Positions 9,142 through 17,985 of a DNA stretch of 50,533 nucleotides are shown here, one piece after another. This stretch comes from an uncultured Nitrospira sp. (GTDB lineage: Bacteria > Nitrospirota > Nitrospiria > Nitrospirales > Nitrospiraceae): positions 1 through 50,533 of the forward strand of contig CABVRR010000014.1 of the NCBI GenBank assembly GCA_902500705.1. Reading direction: 5' to 3'. The notes beneath the pieces are model-generated. The model saw nothing but the letters and a program-made list of their open reading frames with translations, ran no database searches and was not told the DNA's origin. The position numbers were made by a program, and so were the translations under genes. The first letter of the stretch is position 1, and each line of letters starts with the position of its first letter.

Positions 9142-9587
9142 ACCTCCATGATTTGGCTCCCGCACAAGGAGCAAAAAAGCGGCGAAAGCGTATAGGACGA
9201 GGACCTGGGTCAGGTCACGGAAAAACTGCGACGAAAGGGCATAAGGGACTACTGGCTCGATCGGGAGGCGGTAAGCGTCCAGGATTTGAGGGTGGGCAGA
9301 TGCCGTTGGTTCGCCGGCTGCCCAAGTTCGGTTTTACTAACCATTTCCGAACTGAATATGCAGTCGTCAACATTAAAAGTTTTGAACAGTGGGCTGGAAG
9401 CGAGATGGTCACTCCGCAAGCCATGGTTGATGCCGGATTGGTCAAGCGAAAAAAGCTGCCGATTAAAATTCTTGGCAACGGCGAATTGAAAAAAGCGCTT
9501 GTTGTTCAAGCACATAAATTCAGTAAATCGGCTGAAGCAAAGATCCAAGCAGCCGGAGGGCGAGTCGAGGTCATCGGCGGTGCTTGA
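9138..9587 (+). CDS. rplO: 50S ribosomal protein L15
   Basis: L15 is a late-assembly protein of the large subunit. The 149-residue product starts MNLHDLAPAQGAKKRRKRIG and shows the glycine-rich GRGPGSGHGKTATKGHKG, then GFEGGQMPLVRRLPKFGF, all L15 hallmarks. It overlaps rpmD by four bases and secY by eight, so coupling through the ribosomal-protein to SecY boundary is likely. Confidence 0.96.
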   Translation: MNLHDLAPAQGAKKRRKRIGRGPGSGHGKTATKGHKGLLARSGGGKRPGFEGGQMPLVRRLPKFGFTNHFRTEYAVVNIKSFEQWAGSEMVTPQAMVDAGLVKRKKLPIKILGNGELKKALVVQAHKFSKSAEAKIQAAGGRVEVIGGA

Positions 9588-10899
9588 ACGGCTTCTGACT
9601 AGTTTCCAGAATATCTTCAAGATTCCCGAGCTACGGACTCGTGTTTTGTTCACGCTCGGCATGCTGGTCGTGTATCGGATCGGGTCTCATATCCCGACTC
9701 CCGGTATCAACGGCGAAGCCCTTTCCGAGTTTTTGCAAAAACAGGGCGGGGCTTTACTGGGGTTTCTCGATATTTTCTCAGGCGGATCCTTGTCCCGTCT
9801 GACGATCTTTGCACTGGGCATCATGCCGTATATCAGTGCGTCGATCATTCTCCAATTGCTGACAGTCGTCGTTCCGCATTTAACCAAGCTGGCCAAAGAG
9901 GGCGAGCGAGGGCGAAAGAAGATCATTCAATATACGCGTTTTGGAACGATCGGTATCGCCTTGGTTCAGGGGTTTGGTATTGCAGTCGGATTGGAGCAAA
10001 TGAATCAAGGGGCGTTCGTGCTCAATGCCGGATGGGGATTTCGCCTCATGACGGTTATTACCTTGACGGCCGGCACGGGCTTCTTAATGTGGCTTGGCGA
10101 GCAAATCACTGAGCGAGGGATTGGTAACGGAATCTCGTTGATTATTTTTGCCGGTATTGTCGCGAGATTGCCTGCGGCTGTGGCGCAGACGTACAATCTG
10201 TATGAGATCGGCCAGCTCAATGCGTTTTTATTGATTGCATTGGCGCTGCTGATGATCGGTGTTGTTGCCGCCATTGTATTTCTGGAAAGCGGACGGCGAA
10301 AGATTCAGGTGCAGTATGCAAAACGGGTAATCGGGAGGCGAGTCTACGGAGGACAGAGTACCCACATTCCATTGAAGATTAATACGGCAGGAGTCATTCC
10401 TCCCATATTTGCTTCCTCGATCATTGCGTTTCCTGCGACTATCGCGGGATTTTTCGAAACGCCATGGGTGAAGACGATTGGAGCACAGTTGGCTCCCGGG
10501 TCGTTGCTCTACACTTTGATGTACGTGGGACTCATCGTTTTCTTCTGTTTCTTCTACACCGCAGTTGTACTGAATCCCGTTGATATGGCTGACAACATGA
10601 AGAAATATGGAGGTTTTATTCCAGGTATCAGACCTGGTCAGCGAACCTCCGACTATATTTATAATGTGCTCACGAAAATTACATTTGCAGGGGCCATTTA
10701 TCTGGCCATTGTCTGTGTTATCCCTGAGCTGTTGATTTACAAGCTCAATGTCCCATTTTACTTTGGAGGCACTTCTTTACTGATCGTTATTGGTGTGGGC
10801 TTAGACACGGCCCAACAAATAGAATCGCATATGCTGATGCGTAATTACGAAGGATTTCTGGGGAAGGGAATGGCTCCACTGCGCGGGAGAAGCGGTTAG
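9580..10899 (+). CDS. secY: Protein translocase subunit SecY
   Basis: SecY is the channel of the Sec translocon in the inner membrane. The product has about ten transmembrane segments and contains HIPTPGING, GGSLSRLTIFALGIMPYISA (plug and TM2 region), ERGIGNGISLIIFAGI and GGFIPGIRPGQRTSDYI, all conserved in SecY. The GTG at 9580 gives 439 residues, the family norm, and overlaps rplO by eight bases. The frame stays open up to 9499, but that stretch is inside rplO and not SecY-like. adk follows four bases after the stop. Confidence 0.95.
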   Translation: MLERLLTSFQNIFKIPELRTRVLFTLGMLVVYRIGSHIPTPGINGEALSEFLQKQGGALLGFLDIFSGGSLSRLTIFALGIMPYISASIILQLLTVVVPHLTKLAKEGERGRKKIIQYTRFGTIGIALVQGFGIAVGLEQMNQGAFVLNAGWGFRLMTVITLTAGTGFLMWLGEQITERGIGNGISLIIFAGIVARLPAAVAQTYNLYEIGQLNAFLLIALALLMIGVVAAIVFLESGRRKIQVQYAKRVIGRRVYGGQSTHIPLKINTAGVIPPIFASSIIAFPATIAGFFETPWVKTIGAQLAPGSLLYTLMYVGLIVFFCFFYTAVVLNPVDMADNMKKYGGFIPGIRPGQRTSDYIYNVLTKITFAGAIYLAIVCVIPELLIYKLNVPFYFGGTSLLIVIGVGLDTAQQIESHMLMRNYEGFLGKGMAPLRGRSG

Positions 10900-10903
10900 T
10901 ATC

Positions 10904-11560
10904 ATGCAGCTTGTGTTTCTTGGTGCTCCAGGTGTTGGGAAAGGCACACAGGCAGATAAAGCCGCTGTGCAGTATGGCATTCGTAAGATTTCAACCGGTG
11001 ATTTGCTTCGAGAAGCAGTTCGGAATAAGACGCCCTTAGGACTTGAAGCTAAAGGGCACATGGATCAAGGGAGATTGGTTCCAGATTCAGTCGTCATCGG
11101 ATTAGTGCGTGAAAAGTTGGCTGACTCATCACATGCCAATGGGTTTATTCTTGATGGGTTTCCAAGGACGGTTCCTCAGGCGGAAGCGCTCGCGAGCGTG
11201 CTCGTCGAACGGAGCCTTCTGTTGGATCGAGTGATTAATTTTATGGTTCCCCGTGAGCAGGTTGTGAAGCGACTAAGTGGGCGTCGGAGTTGTCCCAAGT
11301 GTCAGGCAACCTATCACCTCGAGTTTGCCCCGTCCAAGAACGGTGCCCTCTGTGACCGATGTGGGGAAGCCTTGATTCAGCGAAGTGATGATCAGCGAGA
11401 GGCGATTGAGACGCGTCTCCGTGTGTATGAAGAGCAGACTGCACCGTTAATCAGCTTTTATGAGAAACAGGGATTGTTGACGCATCTCAACGGCTCAGAG
11501 GCGGTTGAAACGGTCTATTCCAATCTTGCGAACGTGTTGGGGGTACCCAAGACGGCATGA
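10904..11560 (+). CDS. adk: Adenylate kinase, zinc-LID type
   Basis: Adenylate kinase interconverts ATP plus AMP with two ADP in the cytoplasm. The P-loop GAPGVGKGTQA is at residues 7-17 and the NMP-binding DGFPRT follows around residue 84. The LID domain carries CPKC and CDRC pairs, the zinc-binding form common outside enterobacteria. Length 218 is typical. It sits between secY and map and overlaps map by four bases (ATGA), the usual spc-operon order. Confidence 0.96.
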   Translation: MQLVFLGAPGVGKGTQADKAAVQYGIRKISTGDLLREAVRNKTPLGLEAKGHMDQGRLVPDSVVIGLVREKLADSSHANGFILDGFPRTVPQAEALASVLVERSLLLDRVINFMVPREQVVKRLSGRRSCPKCQATYHLEFAPSKNGALCDRCGEALIQRSDDQREAIETRLRVYEEQTAPLISFYEKQGLLTHLNGSEAVETVYSNLANVLGVPKTA

Positions 11561-12315
11561 TCATTCTAAAAACGCCCGCCGAAGTTTTGGTGATGGCAGA
11601 GGCGTCAAGGGTGGTGGCTGAAGCACTTGAGATTGTACGGAAGGCGGTCTGTCCAGGTATCAGCACAGAAGAGCTGGACCGTGTAGCCGAAGAAGCGATA
11701 CGGGCTAGGGGTGCCGTTCCAGCATTCAAGGGGTATCGAAACTACCCTAAGACCCTTTGTGCTTCCGTGAACGAACAGGTTGTTCACGGTATTCCTTCAA
11801 AACGAAAGTTGAAGGAGGGGGATATCATCGGATTGGATCTCGGTGCTATTGTGGGGGGATTTTATGGGGATTCAGCCGTAACGGTAGCGGTTGGTCGAAT
11901 CCCGGCAGAAACGGAAAAGCTGGTTCAAGTGACAAAAGAGGCGCTTTTTCTGGGAATCAAGCAAGCGGTGGTCGGAAACCGTGTAACGGATATTTCACAC
12001 GCTGTGCAACAACATGTCGAATCGGCAGGATTCTCAGTCGTCACCGAGTTTGTCGGGCATGGGATTGGTCGTCAACTGCATGAAGAACCTCAAGTTCCCA
12101 ATTATGGAAAACCTGGGCAGGGGGCTCGATTACAACCCGGTATGGTGTTGGCGATCGAACCAATGGTGAATATGGGACGGAGTGCCGTTCGTGTTCTTGA
12201 GGATCGATGGACCGCAGTGACCGTAGATGGGAGCCTGTCCGCTCATTTCGAGCATACGATTGCCGTCCAGCCGAACGGTGCGCCTCGTATTTTGAGTCAA
12301 TGGGAAACACTCTAA
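11557..12315 (+). CDS. map: Methionine aminopeptidase, type I
   Basis: This metalloenzyme removes the initiator methionine from nascent proteins. The metal ligands are visible: D in [11 protein letters not shown] in [13 protein letters not shown] in [21 protein letters not shown] in VLAIEPM and E in HFEHTIAV. The 252-residue length matches type I enzymes without the extra zinc-finger domain. It overlaps adk by four bases. Confidence 0.96.
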   Translation: MIILKTPAEVLVMAEASRVVAEALEIVRKAVCPGISTEELDRVAEEAIRARGAVPAFKGYRNYPKTLCASVNEQVVHGIPSKRKLKEGDIIGLDLGAIVGGFYGDSAVTVAVGRIPAETEKLVQVTKEALFLGIKQAVVGNRVTDISHAVQQHVESAGFSVVTEFVGHGIGRQLHEEPQVPNYGKPGQGARLQPGMVLAIEPMVNMGRSAVRVLEDRWTAVTVDGSLSAHFEHTIAVQPNGAPRILSQWETL

Positions 12316-12346
12316 GTTAAGTTGTCAGGAAAGAATACAGCAGGAC

Positions 12347-12565
12347 GTGGCAAAAGAAGACATCATTGAAGTCCAGGGCTCGGTAGCAGAGACGCTTCCT
12401 AACGCTATGTTTCGGGTCAAGCTGGATAATGGCCATGTCATATTGGCTCATATCTCGGGAAAGATGCGGATGCATTTTATTCGTATCCTTCCCGGCGATA
12501 AGGTCACGGTGGAAATGTCACCGTACGATTTGACCAGAGGCCGAATTACCTATCGCTTCAAGTAA
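12347..12565 (+). CDS. infA: Translation initiation factor IF-1
   Basis: IF-1 occupies the A site of the 30S subunit during initiation. The GTG at 12347 follows CAGGAC and gives 72 residues starting [20 protein letters not shown], with the S1/OB-fold motif [19 protein letters not shown] and ending [10 protein letters not shown]. This is a near-canonical IF-1 in the usual place before rpmJ. Confidence 0.96.
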   Translation: MAKEDIIEVQGSVAETLPNAMFRVKLDNGHVILAHISGKMRMHFIRILPGDKVTVEMSPYDLTRGRITYRFK

Positions 12566-12583
12566 TGGGAGTGGCGAATTGTC

Positions 12584-12697
12584 ATGAAGGTCAAATCATC
12601 AGTGAAGCCCATATGTGCCAAGTGTAAGGTTGTGCGCCGTCGTGGGGTCGTGCGAATCCTTTGCAAAAACCCACGCCACAAACAGAGACAGGGATGA
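12584..12697 (+). CDS. rpmJ: 50S ribosomal protein L36
   Basis: A 37-residue protein starting [20 protein letters not shown] and ending [11 protein letters not shown]. The zinc ligands are all present (C11, C14, C27 and H32), the C+ form of L36. It starts 18 bases after infA, preceded by GGGAGTGGCG. L36 stabilises the large subunit near the factor-binding centre. Length and position between infA and rpsM are exactly as expected. Confidence 0.95.
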   Translation: MKVKSSVKPICAKCKVVRRRGVVRILCKNPRHKQRQG

Positions 12698-12805
12698 TGG
12701 GGAGTCTGAAGCAGGCACGCGCAAGCTCCACACGTTAACATGTATAGGCGCAACCGGTGAAACGGTTGATGACCTAGTGCTCGATACTTATATCGGGAGG
12801 AAGTA

Positions 12806-13189
12806 ATGGCACGTATTGCCGGCATTGATTTGCCACGAAACAAACGAACGGATATCGGATTAAGTTACATCTATGGGATTGGGCGCATGGCTGCGCAGAA
12901 GATCCTCAATGAAGCGGGAGTTGATAGCGCAGTTCGTATTAAAGACCTGAGCGAGGATAAGATCGTCAAGTTGCGGGAGATCATTGAGCGTGATTATCGG
13001 GTTGAAGGTGATCTACGCAAAGAGGTGTCGCTCAATATCAAGCGGCTGGTTGATACGGGGTCCTATCGTGGGTTGCGCCATCGCAAGGGTTTGCCCGTCC
13101 GCGGACAACGAACCAAGACCAATGCTCGGACGCGTAAAGGGCGGCGCGCAGGCGTCAGCAGCAAGCCAAGGCCGACAGTGTCCAAATGA
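12806..13189 (+). CDS. rpsM: 30S ribosomal protein S13
   Basis: S13 contacts P-site tRNA from the 30S head. The 127-residue product starts [19 protein letters not shown] and contains [25 protein letters not shown] and a basic C-terminal tail [11 protein letters not shown], all S13 signatures. Strong ribosome-binding site GGGAGGAAG. The 108 bases before it hold a short stem (AACCG/CGGTT at 12753-12768) but no gene. Confidence 0.96.
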   Translation: MARIAGIDLPRNKRTDIGLSYIYGIGRMAAQKILNEAGVDSAVRIKDLSEDKIVKLREIIERDYRVEGDLRKEVSLNIKRLVDTGSYRGLRHRKGLPVRGQRTKTNARTRKGRRAGVSSKPRPTVSK

Positions 13190-13231
13190 CCTTCAAGTTT
13201 GTAGTCTGCTGAAACAGCCGGAGGAGTTTGC

Positions 13232-13615
13232 ATGAGCGTGAAAAAAGGGAAAAAGAAAGAACGCCGGATCGTTCAGAGTGGTGTGGCTCATGTTCAGGCA
13301 TCGTTCAACAATACGATTGTGACGATCACTGACATGAGTGGAAACACGGTGGTGTGGGCGAGCGCCGGCAATCAAGGGTTTAAAGGATCGAGGAAAAGCA
13401 CTCCGTTCGCTGCTCAGCGGGCTGGAGAAGCTGCCGCGAGAAAAGCTATGGAAAGCGGGATGCGGCAAGTCGATGTGTATGTGAATGGGCCAGGTTCTGG
13501 GCGAGAATCAGCCATCCGCTCATTGCAAGGCGCTGGTTTGCGGATCAATCTGATCCGTGATGTCACGCCCATTCCACATAACGGATGTCGGCCACCAAAA
13601 CGACGACGCGTCTGA
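13232..13615 (+). CDS. rpsK: 30S ribosomal protein S11
   Basis: S11 forms the platform of the 30S subunit near the mRNA exit. The 127-residue product contains [37 protein letters not shown] and the C-terminal [20 protein letters not shown], all diagnostic for S11. Good Shine-Dalgarno CCGGAGGAG. It lies between rpsM and rpsD, the order of the classical alpha operon. Confidence 0.96.
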   Translation: MSVKKGKKKERRIVQSGVAHVQASFNNTIVTITDMSGNTVVWASAGNQGFKGSRKSTPFAAQRAGEAAARKAMESGMRQVDVYVNGPGSGRESAIRSLQGAGLRINLIRDVTPIPHNGCRPPKRRRV

Positions 13616-13700
13616 CGCGGCATGATGACTCAGGTGAATGCGTGAGACCATACGGTGCCTTTTCAGTGAATCAGTAAGCTATTTTTGCGAGGAGGAAGCA

Positions 13701-14327
13701 GTGGCAAAGTATCGTGGCCCAGTCTGCCGGTTGTGTCGGCGAGAAGGTGAAAAGCTTTTTCTCAAAGGCACGCGCTGTATGACGGAAAAATGCGCGATCG
13801 AACGCAGGAGTTATCCGCCTGGCCAACATGGGCAGGGGCGACAACGAACCTCTGACTATAGTCTCCAGCTGCGCGAAAAGCAGAAATTGCGTCGCATCTA
13901 TGGATTGCAGGAATGTCAATTTCGTGGCGTTTTCGAACGTGCAGAACGGCAAACCGGTGTCACGGGCGATGCTCTGCTGCGTTTGCTGGAGTGCCGACTG
14001 GACAATGTCGCCTATCGCTTAGGTTTCGGTGCATCACGCAAACAAGCTCGTCAGATGGTCAGTCATGGGCACTTCACTATCAACGGCAAGAAAATTACGG
14101 TGGCTGGAGCGCTTGTGAAACCTGGCGATGTAATCGAAATCCGTGAACGGAGCCGAGATTTAGTCGCCATCCAGGCTGCCTTGGAATCGGTTGATAGTCG
14201 CGGCATCCCTGATTGGCTTGAACTTGACAAGGGAGCATTCAAGGGCACGGTGCGTGCGTTGCCGGCCAAGGAGCAGATTGCGTTGCCGGTTAACGAACAG
14301 ATGGTCGTGGAGTTGTACTCACGATAG
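13701..14327 (+). CDS. rpsD: 30S ribosomal protein S4, zinc-binding form
   Basis: S4 nucleates 30S assembly and in several bacteria represses the alpha operon. The GTG at 13701, preceded by GAGGAGGAAG, gives MAKYRGPVCRLCRREG and 208 residues. Cysteines at CRLC and at GTRCMTEKC form the C4 zinc site of the C+ form. The S4 RNA-binding domain follows (LDNVAYRLGFGASRKQARQM, then HGHFTINGKK). An in-frame ATG-less extension to 13638 is rejected because it lacks conservation and the strong ribosome-binding site lies inside it. Confidence 0.95.
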   Translation: MAKYRGPVCRLCRREGEKLFLKGTRCMTEKCAIERRSYPPGQHGQGRQRTSDYSLQLREKQKLRRIYGLQECQFRGVFERAERQTGVTGDALLRLLECRLDNVAYRLGFGASRKQARQMVSHGHFTINGKKITVAGALVKPGDVIEIRERSRDLVAIQAALESVDSRGIPDWLELDKGAFKGTVRALPAKEQIALPVNEQMVVELYSR

Positions 14328-14409
14328 TCTACCGGTTTAGAGATGCATTGTTTCGACATCGCCGGTATCGGCCGGTGTCTTAGTCACTCGATGGTATGGA
14401 GGATGGGTC

Positions 14410-15414
14410 ATGATCAAAGCGATGAAAGACTTTCAGATCCCAATGCGGGTGGAAGTCGACAAAGATGCACATTCTCCCACATTTGGACGGTTCACGACGG
14501 AAGCGTTTGAACGGGGGTTTGGCACCACGATCGGTAACGCCCTCCGTCGCATTTTGTTGTCATCACTCACGGGGGCCGCGGTGACGACCGTGAAAATTGA
14601 GGGGGTCGTACACGAGTTCTCGACGATTTCCGGAGTGACGGAAGATGTCACAGCCATCATTCTGAATATCAAGGGTTTGCGGCTGGCGCTCCACACCGAT
14701 AAACAGAAAACCATACGCTTGAAAAAGAAGGGGCCTGGAGAAGCAAAGGGGTCGGACATTTTACATGATGGCGATGTGACCATTCTGACGCCTGATCTAC
14801 ACATTGCGACGCTCGACAAAGATGCCACGTTGGACATCGAGATGACGGTCAAGCATGGCCGTGGTTATGTGCCGGCTGAGCGTAACAAAGAAGAGGGGTT
14901 GCCGATTGGAGTGATCGCCATTGATTCCGTTTTTTCTCCGATCAGAAGGGTCAATTTCCAGGTCGAGAATGCACGGGTCGGTCGCATGACCGATTATGAC
15001 AAGCTGACGATGGAGATTTGGACAGACGGTACGATCAGCCCTCGCGATGCGCTCTCTAACGGGGCAGGAATCTTACGTGAACATCTGGATATCTTTATCA
15101 ACCCTGAAGAGCGAAGCGAAGGAAAGAGCGAAGCAGGCTACGAAGACTCTCAGCGCGAAGTGAATAAGAATCTTTCTCGTAGCGTGAATGAGTTGGAGTT
15201 GTCTGTTCGAGCAGCTAATTGCTTGAAGAACGCAAATATCAAAACGATTGCCGATCTTGTGCAAAAGTCTGAAGGGGAAATGCTCAGAACAAAGAATTTC
15301 GGGAAAAAGTCTCTCAATGAGATCAAAGAAATTCTTACTGAGATGGGTCTTTCCTTGGGAACCAAGGTCGAGGCTGCGTCTTCTCCACATAATGGAAGTC
15401 CGAAGCCGGAATAA
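14410..15414 (+). CDS. rpoA: RNA polymerase alpha subunit
   Basis: The alpha dimer nucleates RNA polymerase assembly and contacts activators and UP elements. The N-terminal domain (about residues 1-230) includes [34 protein letters not shown] and [17 protein letters not shown]. The C-terminal domain (about 255-325) includes [17 protein letters not shown] and [15 protein letters not shown], with the DNA-contacting Arg conserved. Length 334 is typical. The ATG at 14410 follows GGAGGATGGGTC; an alternative ATG lies at 14422. Confidence 0.97.
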   Translation: MIKAMKDFQIPMRVEVDKDAHSPTFGRFTTEAFERGFGTTIGNALRRILLSSLTGAAVTTVKIEGVVHEFSTISGVTEDVTAIILNIKGLRLALHTDKQKTIRLKKKGPGEAKGSDILHDGDVTILTPDLHIATLDKDATLDIEMTVKHGRGYVPAERNKEEGLPIGVIAIDSVFSPIRRVNFQVENARVGRMTDYDKLTMEIWTDGTISPRDALSNGAGILREHLDIFINPEERSEGKSEAGYEDSQREVNKNLSRSVNELELSVRAANCLKNANIKTIADLVQKSEGEMLRTKNFGKKSLNEIKEILTEMGLSLGTKVEAASSPHNGSPKPE

Positions 15415-15438
15415 TGCTTTCCAATCAAGAGGGTTACC

Positions 15439-15870
15439 GTGCGACATAGAAAAAAAGGACGACAACTTGGGCGACAGACGAAGCATCGAGGGGCGCTGTT
15501 TCGAAACATGGTGACCTCACTGTTAGATCAAGAGCGTATCGAAACTACTGGAGCCAAGGCGAAAGAGATTCGGGGATTCACCGATCGAATGATTACTCTC
15601 GGCAAGGAAGGGACATTGCCTGCGCGCCGACGTGCCTTAAGCTTTCTTCGCAGCAAGGCAGTTGTGTCCAAGCTGTTTAGCGATGTGGCCGCGCGATTCA
15701 AAGATCGACCCGGAGGGTACACGAGGATCGTCAAAACTCGTCGCCGCATCGGTGATGCGGCCGAAATGGTTGCCATCGAGCTGGTTGCTCGTCAAGAGCG
15801 AGCCCCAAAGAAAAAATCCGAGGGGACTGCGGCTCAGCCCGCATCTACTGAAGCTGGGGCATCTGCCTAG
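15439..15870 (+). CDS. rplQ: 50S ribosomal protein L17
   Basis: L17 lies near the tunnel exit. The GTG at 15439 gives [20 protein letters not shown], close to the standard L17 start. The core [19 protein letters not shown] is present, then VAIELV and an Ala/Ser-rich tail of about 25 residues that lengthens the protein to 143. It is the last gene of the super-operon; the terminator starts 33 bases downstream. Confidence 0.96.
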   Translation: MRHRKKGRQLGRQTKHRGALFRNMVTSLLDQERIETTGAKAKEIRGFTDRMITLGKEGTLPARRRALSFLRSKAVVSKLFSDVAARFKDRPGGYTRIVKTRRRIGDAAEMVAIELVARQERAPKKKSEGTAAQPASTEAGASA

Positions 15871-15902
15871 TTTTGTAGTCGAGAATAGTCGATTGTCAGT
15901 CT

Positions 15903-15942
15903 AAAGACTCCCGTATGACAACATACGGGAGTCTTTTTATTT
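15903..15942 (+). terminator. Intrinsic terminator of the ribosomal super-operon
   Basis: A perfect 15-base-pair stem (AAAGACTCCCGTATG at 15903-15917 with CATACGGGAGTCTTT at 15922-15936) encloses an ACAA loop and runs into TTTTTATTT. It lies 33 bases after the rplQ stop and before an independent promoter, so it should end the long S10-spc-alpha transcript. Confidence 0.92.
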
Positions 15943-15960
15943 CAGGTTCCCCAGAGGTCG

Positions 15961-15989
15961 TTTACTTGACTGGCTGTGCATGCTACGAT
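15961..15989 (+). promoter_or_regulatory. Putative extended -10 promoter for the lpt-rpoN cluster
   Basis: TTTACT at 15961-15966 is followed after 17 bases by TGC-TACGAT (-10 at 15984-15989), which has the TGN extended -10 element. It lies between the ribosomal terminator and lptC. A matching TGCTACGAT...GCCAC sequence precedes aroB. The call rests on sequence pattern only. Confidence 0.45.
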
Positions 15990-16033
15990 CGTGCCACGTG
16001 TGTGATCATTATGCATCGAGGAATTCTTAGAAC

Positions 16034-16606
16034 ATGTGGGAGCTTGTAGTAAGACGGGCTCTTCTCTCCTTGAGCGTGTTGCTAGCCGCATTTCTCGGCT
16101 ATCTCCTCTTCAAAAATGCCGATTTTCGAGAAAGTAGCCGACCAATGGTTCCGGAATCGATTGAACAGGCGGATGCGAAGATCATGGAATTCATCTTTAC
16201 CCAATCCAAAGGTGATACGGTCCAGTGGCAAGTACAGGCCAAGCAGGCTCGTCTATTTGAACAAGAGAAGCGTGCCGTCCTGCATGATGTGGCTCTCACG
16301 TTCTATGGCGCGGGAGGAGACATGGTGATCGTACACGGAGAGGAAGGAACACTGGATACGACAACCAAAAACTTCACATTGGCCAATCGTCAAACGCCTG
16401 TTGTGGTGGAAACCAAGAGCGGCTATACGATTTATACCAACCACTTGGTATGGGTGGAAGAGACGCGGGAAATTCAGACGGACGATTCTGTGCGGATGGT
16501 GGGACATGGGTTGGAGATGAGGGGACAAGGACTGCGTGGGAAAATGGAATCGGAAGAATTTGAGGTATTGCAGGATGTGCATGTGGATCTGGCTCCTTCT
16601 TCTTAG
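16034..16606 (+). CDS. lptC: LPS export ABC transporter periplasmic protein LptC
   Basis: LptC is a bitopic inner-membrane protein that passes lipopolysaccharide from LptB2FG to LptA. The 190-residue product has one N-terminal transmembrane segment (about residues 9-27, RALLSLSVLLAAFLGYLLF), then a periplasmic part with beta-strand repeats such as VQWQVQAKQARLF and GEEGTLDTTTKNFTL, typical of the LptC/OstA fold. It is the first gene of lptC-lptA-lptB and overlaps lptA by about 30 bases. Confidence 0.88.
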   Translation: MWELVVRRALLSLSVLLAAFLGYLLFKNADFRESSRPMVPESIEQADAKIMEFIFTQSKGDTVQWQVQAKQARLFEQEKRAVLHDVALTFYGAGGDMVIVHGEEGTLDTTTKNFTLANRQTPVVVETKSGYTIYTNHLVWVEETREIQTDDSVRMVGHGLEMRGQGLRGKMESEEFEVLQDVHVDLAPSS

Positions 16607-17186
16607 TGCGATTTTTGCCGGACCCGCGACGGCGGCTCCCTCAACGGAATCTGCGAGCCTGAAAAGGAGCATGGAGGCGCCCGGTGTATCGACTACAATT
16701 ACCTCCCAAAAAATGACCGTACGAAACCAAGACAGTCAGGCCGTTTTTGAAGATACGGTGGTATTGACTCGAGGCTCTTTGATCGTTCACTCAGATAAGA
16801 TGGTGGTGTCGTTTAGTTCAAAAACCCACGATCTTCAGTCGTCTTCAGGAGGATCGGCAGATCGCCATGAATCTGTCCGGAACGCTTCGTCTGCCAAAGA
16901 GCACACTATGATGACTGGGATGTCGAATCGCTCAGTGAGTCGTATTGAGGCGACCGGCGATGCTCATCGTGTCAAGATTGCGTATGAGAACGGTAACGCG
17001 ACCTGTCAGAAAGCCCTATACTTTGTCGATGGAGAGAAAATTGTCTTGACGGGCGATCCTGTGGCCTGGGAGAAGGGCACGCGTGTCAGTGGTAAGGTGA
17101 TTACGATTTTTCTGGCGGAAGAGCGAAGCGTGGTGGAAGGCGGATCTCATGTTCGTATCGAAGGTGAGGGGCCGAGTCAGCCATGA
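16575..17186 (+). CDS. lptA: LPS transport periplasmic protein LptA (OstA-like)
   Basis: LptA forms the periplasmic bridge for lipopolysaccharide. The product begins with a signal peptide ([17 protein letters not shown] then cleavage) and has OstA-type repeats: [32 protein letters not shown], and [20 protein letters not shown]. About 35 residues rich in Ser and His (from [10 protein letters not shown]) interrupt the repeats and look like an insertion relative to short LptA proteins. ATG at 16575 is nine bases after GAGG; the frame is open back to 16536. It overlaps lptB by four bases. Confidence 0.85.
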   Translation: MCMWIWLLLLSAIFAGPATAAPSTESASLKRSMEAPGVSTTITSQKMTVRNQDSQAVFEDTVVLTRGSLIVHSDKMVVSFSSKTHDLQSSSGGSADRHESVRNASSAKEHTMMTGMSNRSVSRIEATGDAHRVKIAYENGNATCQKALYFVDGEKIVLTGDPVAWEKGTRVSGKVITIFLAEERSVVEGGSHVRIEGEGPSQP

Positions 17187-17965
17187 CCCAGAGTATTGGT
17201 GCCGAGTCTGGCGCGCTCGTTGATTCAATCACGGCACAACCGGAACGGTGCTTGCGTGCAACCGGATTGGTAAAAAGTTTTCGTGGTCGCAAAGTCGTCA
17301 AAGGGGTCGCCGTTGAGGTGTCTGCCGGCGAAGTGGTCGGACTGCTTGGTCCGAACGGAGCAGGAAAGACTACTATCTTCGACATGATCGTGGGGTTATG
17401 TCAGCCCGATGAAGGGGAGATCATCTTTCTTGGGGAATCCGTGACCAGCCTGCCGATGTACAAACGAGCGAGAAGAGGAATCGGGTATCTACCGCAGGAA
17501 TCATCGGTGTTTCGTCGACTCTCGGTAGAACACAATGTCTTGGCGATTCTTGAAATGCTGGGGTATGCTCGTAAAGAGCGCAGTCAACGGGTTGATGTCT
17601 TACTCAAAGAGTTGGACCTCCTCCATATACGAAAAAGCATGGCCTATGCGCTCTCGGGAGGAGAGCGTCGGCGTCTGGAAATTACGCGTGCGTTGGCGGC
17701 TACCCCGTCATTCATGCTGCTGGATGAACCGTTTGCCGGGATCGACCCGATCGCCGTGGCGGATATTCAGCAGATCATCACGCGCTTAAAAGAAAAGGGG
17801 ATCGGAATATTGATTACCGACCATAATGTCCAGGAGACACTCTCCATTGTCGACCGTGCCTACATTATCAATGAAGGATTGATCTTGGAGGCGGGATCTC
17901 CTGAAGTGATTGTGCAGAGTCCGACGGCTCGCGCCGTGTATCTTGGAGAGCAGTTCAAGTTATAA
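17183..17965 (+). CDS. lptB: LPS export ABC transporter ATP-binding protein LptB
   Basis: LptB powers extraction of lipopolysaccharide from the inner membrane with LptF and LptG. Walker A ([12 protein letters not shown]), the signature [15 protein letters not shown] and Walker B ([16 protein letters not shown]) are all present, and [16 protein letters not shown] is typical of LptB. At 260 residues it has about 20 extra N-terminal residues. ATGA overlap with lptA. No lptF or lptG is seen in this window. Confidence 0.94.
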   Translation: MTQSIGAESGALVDSITAQPERCLRATGLVKSFRGRKVVKGVAVEVSAGEVVGLLGPNGAGKTTIFDMIVGLCQPDEGEIIFLGESVTSLPMYKRARRGIGYLPQESSVFRRLSVEHNVLAILEMLGYARKERSQRVDVLLKELDLLHIRKSMAYALSGGERRRLEITRALAATPSFMLLDEPFAGIDPIAVADIQQIITRLKEKGIGILITDHNVQETLSIVDRAYIINEGLILEAGSPEVIVQSPTARAVYLGEQFKL

Positions 17966-17985
17966 GAGGAGCAGTAGAGGCCGCG

